Source: Manduca sexta (lineage: Eukaryota; Arthropoda; Insecta; Lepidoptera; Sphingidae). From it: a stretch of DNA of 64,000 nucleotides. The position numbers were made by a program, and so were the translations under genes. Shown here one piece after another: positions 60,243 through 64,000 of this stretch (the stretch's first letter is position 1; each line of letters starts with the position of its first letter). The stretch is from the NCBI RefSeq assembly GCF_014839805.1, contig NC_051135.1:14387291-14451290 (forward strand). Reading direction: 5' to 3'. The notes below the pieces were generated by a model. The model was not told the origin of the DNA. It saw only the letters and a list, made by a program, of their open reading frames with translations, and did not search any database.

Positions 60243-63200
60243 GCTACTTTTTAACAAGGTCAAGGCAACCTGACTCCACTAGACCTGATAGTAAGCGAGT
60301 GGAATCTTGATTTAGTGTCGACTAATGAGATTATCCGTTGCTAGTCGACACAATTATGGCGACGTTTGAAGTCGGATATACACAGGCTTATCCCGGAACG
60401 CGACACATTGACGCCATTAAGGTGGAAACATCTGTATATGGTGGTCGTTATCCGGCGGAAATAAATATCTAAACACCATCAGTCCTAGTTTATTGAAACA
60501 GCTATAATATGCCACTAATGCCTCTGCAAATGCACATTCGCCGGTCTTGTTTACAGCCTTTAATATTCAAAATATAAATCAATTTTTAAAATAAATATTT
60601 ATTCCTATAAGAATTACGTCATTTACAAAAATGGCAAATTTTTCGCAATTGCATTTAAAGCGCATTGCTATCTTAATATAAATATTATATGAAATATTAT
60701 TACCACACTGAATGGTATTATTATTAAAAATGCCATATTATATTTAAATTTAGCTTTGCTTGTTAGTAGCATTGTATATTAGAAAGGCATATAATATAGA
60801 CGTAGATTAAAGAAATTCATAACTAGATCTGAAGGTAATTAATGAGATTTCAAATTTAGTGAAGTGTAATATCCTAAAATTAAATTTAAAATAAATTCAA
60901 TGACAAATTTAACTTTATTTTTACTCTATTTGCTACTTTATTCGCATTATTATTTTTAAAATTAAATAAGTATATTTAAAGCAACTTTACTTTGAGAACA
61001 TTGAACCTTCAGATCTAATATAAGCATTTTATATTTTAAAATGTACATGAAATTAAAGACGTGGCGTACAAAAACCGGGTAGGTACTCTCTTATCTTAAA
61101 ATAATTAAATATTAGTGCAATAATATATCCAATAATATAGTATTCACAAAATATTAAATTTATAATATCATCCTTAATACTCTAACATTAAAGTTTACCA
61201 TTTTGCTCTATCAGTTACTATAATCGAAGAAATGCTATTAAAATATTATCCAGGCAAAATCAATGCCGATATTTTTGTTTTATGCTACCTGTATTTGCAT
61301 TTTAAACAAAATACTTGTAAGTAATCAACAAGGCATTTCTTATTTACCCTATTCTTTAATTTAACTCCCTACTTTCGATAAAGTACCCCTAAGAATATTT
61401 CTCTGTTATTAGCTTCAATTTAATTTATATTCTTTACATATAACGCTTATTAGATTTAGAGGTCCTTATATCGATAGATTAATAATAATTAACTTTAAAA
61501 AGCACAATGTAAATGTCTCATAAATACATAAGAATATACCTCAATCAATTTAATGGACTCTCTATATTAATAGTTCATCGCTGTTAATATTACTTAATCA
61601 TTTAAAAGCGATCAGTAAATCAGTTTGTGTGATAGAAACTTCACCATAGTTAACCTCTGCGTTGTTTGCGCCTTAGTAGAGCTATAGACCTAGCGATTAT
61701 CTATGGAATGATAGAATAAACTAGATTAATAATTGTATTATGATATAATCGATTTCACATAGCAATAAGCATTAAAAAATAAAAATCAATTTTCACTTCG
61801 CTAATATTTATGTTAATAAATTAACATTATGATATACAATATTTAATTAAGTCCCGACGGATTCAATTAATTGGAATAATTTTAATAATAAATTGAATAT
61901 TCGTTATTTCTTAAACCATATTTAATCTTTTAATTGTAATATTACGTAATAATATTATAGTGGACGTGGCATAACGATAATCTATTTAATAATATAAAAT
62001 ATATTGCAATAATATTAGTACTCATTTCATTAAAATATATCTGTACATTTACTATCATAGTTTCAAACATAAAGTGTTAGGTGTGGCTTTTAATATTAAA
62101 ATAAAATCATTTTCTAGATAATGATTTTAATATATAAAGTATTTCATCAAAATAATACATTCTAAATAACCATATAGATGTTAAAATTAATTAATTTTGA
62201 TATTGTAAGTGGAACATATATCGTACATTTATATTCAAAACTACTTCACGAAATTATTATAAATTGTAGACATTTTAGAATAACAAGAAACTGTGTCTCT
62301 AAACATGTCTATATTTTACCAGTAATAATAAAATTTTACCCGGAAATTCGAGAAGTGCTTTACAATATAAATATATTATCTATAATAACCTCTATATTCG
62401 TAGGTAACTTGTATATCGTTAGAAATGCATTAATTAGTCGAAACACAATGTAATATAAAATGTATTAATCTAATTGTTAAATTTTTATTCTTGTATTTTC
62501 GTTTATTCGTGTACGTTATAGCTTTTAGAATAGCTATGTAAAATATTTAAAATTATATGTCGGAATTATGTTTTGAAATGTATTCAGAATGTCAGAAACT
62601 GACGTAGGCACGATTCAGTTGATATATTAAGTCCTTTTGAATGGGAATATCAATGTTTGATGTTAACTCATACCAATAAATATCATGAGACAAAATATGA
62701 ATGGTTTTTAGATGAAAACATGTGGTCTTTAAATATGGAATTCTCGACCCTATTACCTAAATTATTACCATATACAAACAATGAATTATCATCCTAATAT
62801 ATCAGGATTAAATCTCATAATGCCTTGCAATTCTCTAGCTCGAATTTTACCAACCGTTATCTGGTTACATTTCACGATATAATTTCCTCTTGTATTTAGT
62901 GATAGTAATGAAATTATAAATTATTAGCAATTATAATTATTATCTTACAACCATGATATGTCTAGTTGTACGTGAATGGACGGAATCAAATCAGTGATCG
63001 AATAAAATTGTTACGACAAAAAACGATTTTTATTTTTTATAAATACTTTACGAAATCCTTATATACGAGATAATTATGATAATGATTATTTATGTTTCCG
63101 CGAATTTTAGACATAAAGCTATTTACGGATTATCGTGGTTATTTATAATATTATTTTCTCTCGACGTTTCGAAGATGTTGCGTATTTTAATTGTGGTAGT

Positions 63201-64000
63201 CAACAAATATCATAACTCGGCAATAACCATTATTTTTCTATAACTGCATAAAAGAACAAGCTAGTGGCTCGCTTGATGGCCACCACTGTGCATAGACAAC
63301 TTACAACTAACAACACCATTCAAACAGTGAATTAACAAAGCTCTGTATACCACTGCATTGCGCTCGTCATCTTCATTTTGATGTTAAGATTCAATACCTA
63401 GTAACTAAGCCTGTATGTTTCAAGCGAAACTGTTTTTCTTTATATGGACATGACAATGTTACCGCACTGCATCGGATGGTATATGCGGTCCCATAAAATG
63501 TCGACTGACGAGACATCATTACCCCTCGGCTAACGACATAATTATGCCGGCCTGTTGGAACCGGATATATACAGACTGATCCTGGAACGAGACATACGTG
63601 GGCCACTATGGCGGGTTTTAACACCTTGTGTACGGTGATCGCTACACGAGGTGTTAAAACCTACCACCAGCAAACTTAATAATACCTGCACAAGATAGTT
63701 TGTTGGTACATATGGGTAAAGCTATGTTACCTAACTAAACAGACTATAGCATAGACCTGGTAAATCTAACAAATTCTATTTTAGTTCAACACAAACATAA
63801 AAGTAATCAATTCAATGCACAGAACCTAACCTATCTATGTAGTACTCATTATTACGAATGGAAATCAACCTATTAGTCAGCTCCAATCTAAATGCAAAAT
63901 GAACCGTATATTTAAGGCAATAAAATCGAATGCACCTCTAAATTCAGGGAAAATTTCTGGACTTTCGATATATTCAACTTTGCGTCGTAATTGGAAGAAA
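60243..64000. repeat. 3.75-kb duplicated segment, copy 2 (runs to window end)
   Basis: Aligns end to end with 37130-40884 in the same orientation. It begins at the gap edge and is still matching at the last base of the window. Differences are scattered single-base changes, homopolymer length differences (for example near 60252 and 60560) and a few short indels (for example 63170-63185, 63335-63355, 63642-63660). It holds the same repeat-A pieces (about 60259-60465 and 63455-63660) and no gene. Confidence 0.95.

Noticed and set aside
1..64000. CRISPR arrays, operons, bacterial promoters or phage modules
   Set aside because: No regularly spaced direct repeats or tightly packed gene clusters; introns and eukaryotic repeats show nuclear insect DNA.

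Overview
The window looks like nuclear DNA of an insect, most likely a moth or butterfly. It is AT-rich and gene-poor, its genes carry spliceosomal introns, and it is littered with short interspersed repeats, tRNA-derived SINEs, a hAT-like MITE family and a DD37D (maT-type) mariner, a combination known from Lepidoptera. Two 500-base runs of N (15595-16094 and 59743-60242) show it is a scaffold rather than finished sequence. The species assignment is inference.

Three genes can be supported. (1) VAChT, the vesicular acetylcholine transporter, is one intact intronless reading frame at 29432-31243 (+). (2) An organic solute transporter alpha (SLC51A-type) gene has six exons between 44103 and 51110 (+). 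It carries the family's cysteine-rich motif but lacks its first exon and has a small frame defect at the end of the first visible exon. (3) A long coiled-coil protein of unknown function has six exons between 56585 and 51397 (-), with an N-terminal myristoylation-like motif. Its frame is broken five times by what look like single missing bases beside A-runs, and once by an in-frame TAG. Genes 2 and 3 converge, with stop codons 286 bp apart.

Layout: 1-14 kb is repeat-rich intergenic DNA (LINE-like tail, SINEs, MITEs). A decayed mariner lies at 14.2-15.5 kb, followed by a gap. 16-29 kb is intergenic with more repeats and a few GC-rich blocks. VAChT and its flanks occupy 29-35 kb. 35-44 kb is repeats plus the first copy of a 3.75-kb duplication. 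44-56.6 kb holds the two convergent genes. 56.6-59.7 kb is apparently empty. After the second gap, 60243-64000 repeats 37130-40884 almost exactly.

In other animals VAChT lies inside the choline acetyltransferase (ChAT) locus; I recognise no ChAT coding exon here. The strongest unexplained signals are the duplication that begins exactly at the gap edge, the frame damage in the coiled-coil gene, two NPF motifs at the VAChT C-terminus, and a perfect 20-bp hairpin inside one repeat copy. I found no previously undescribed system that I could defend.
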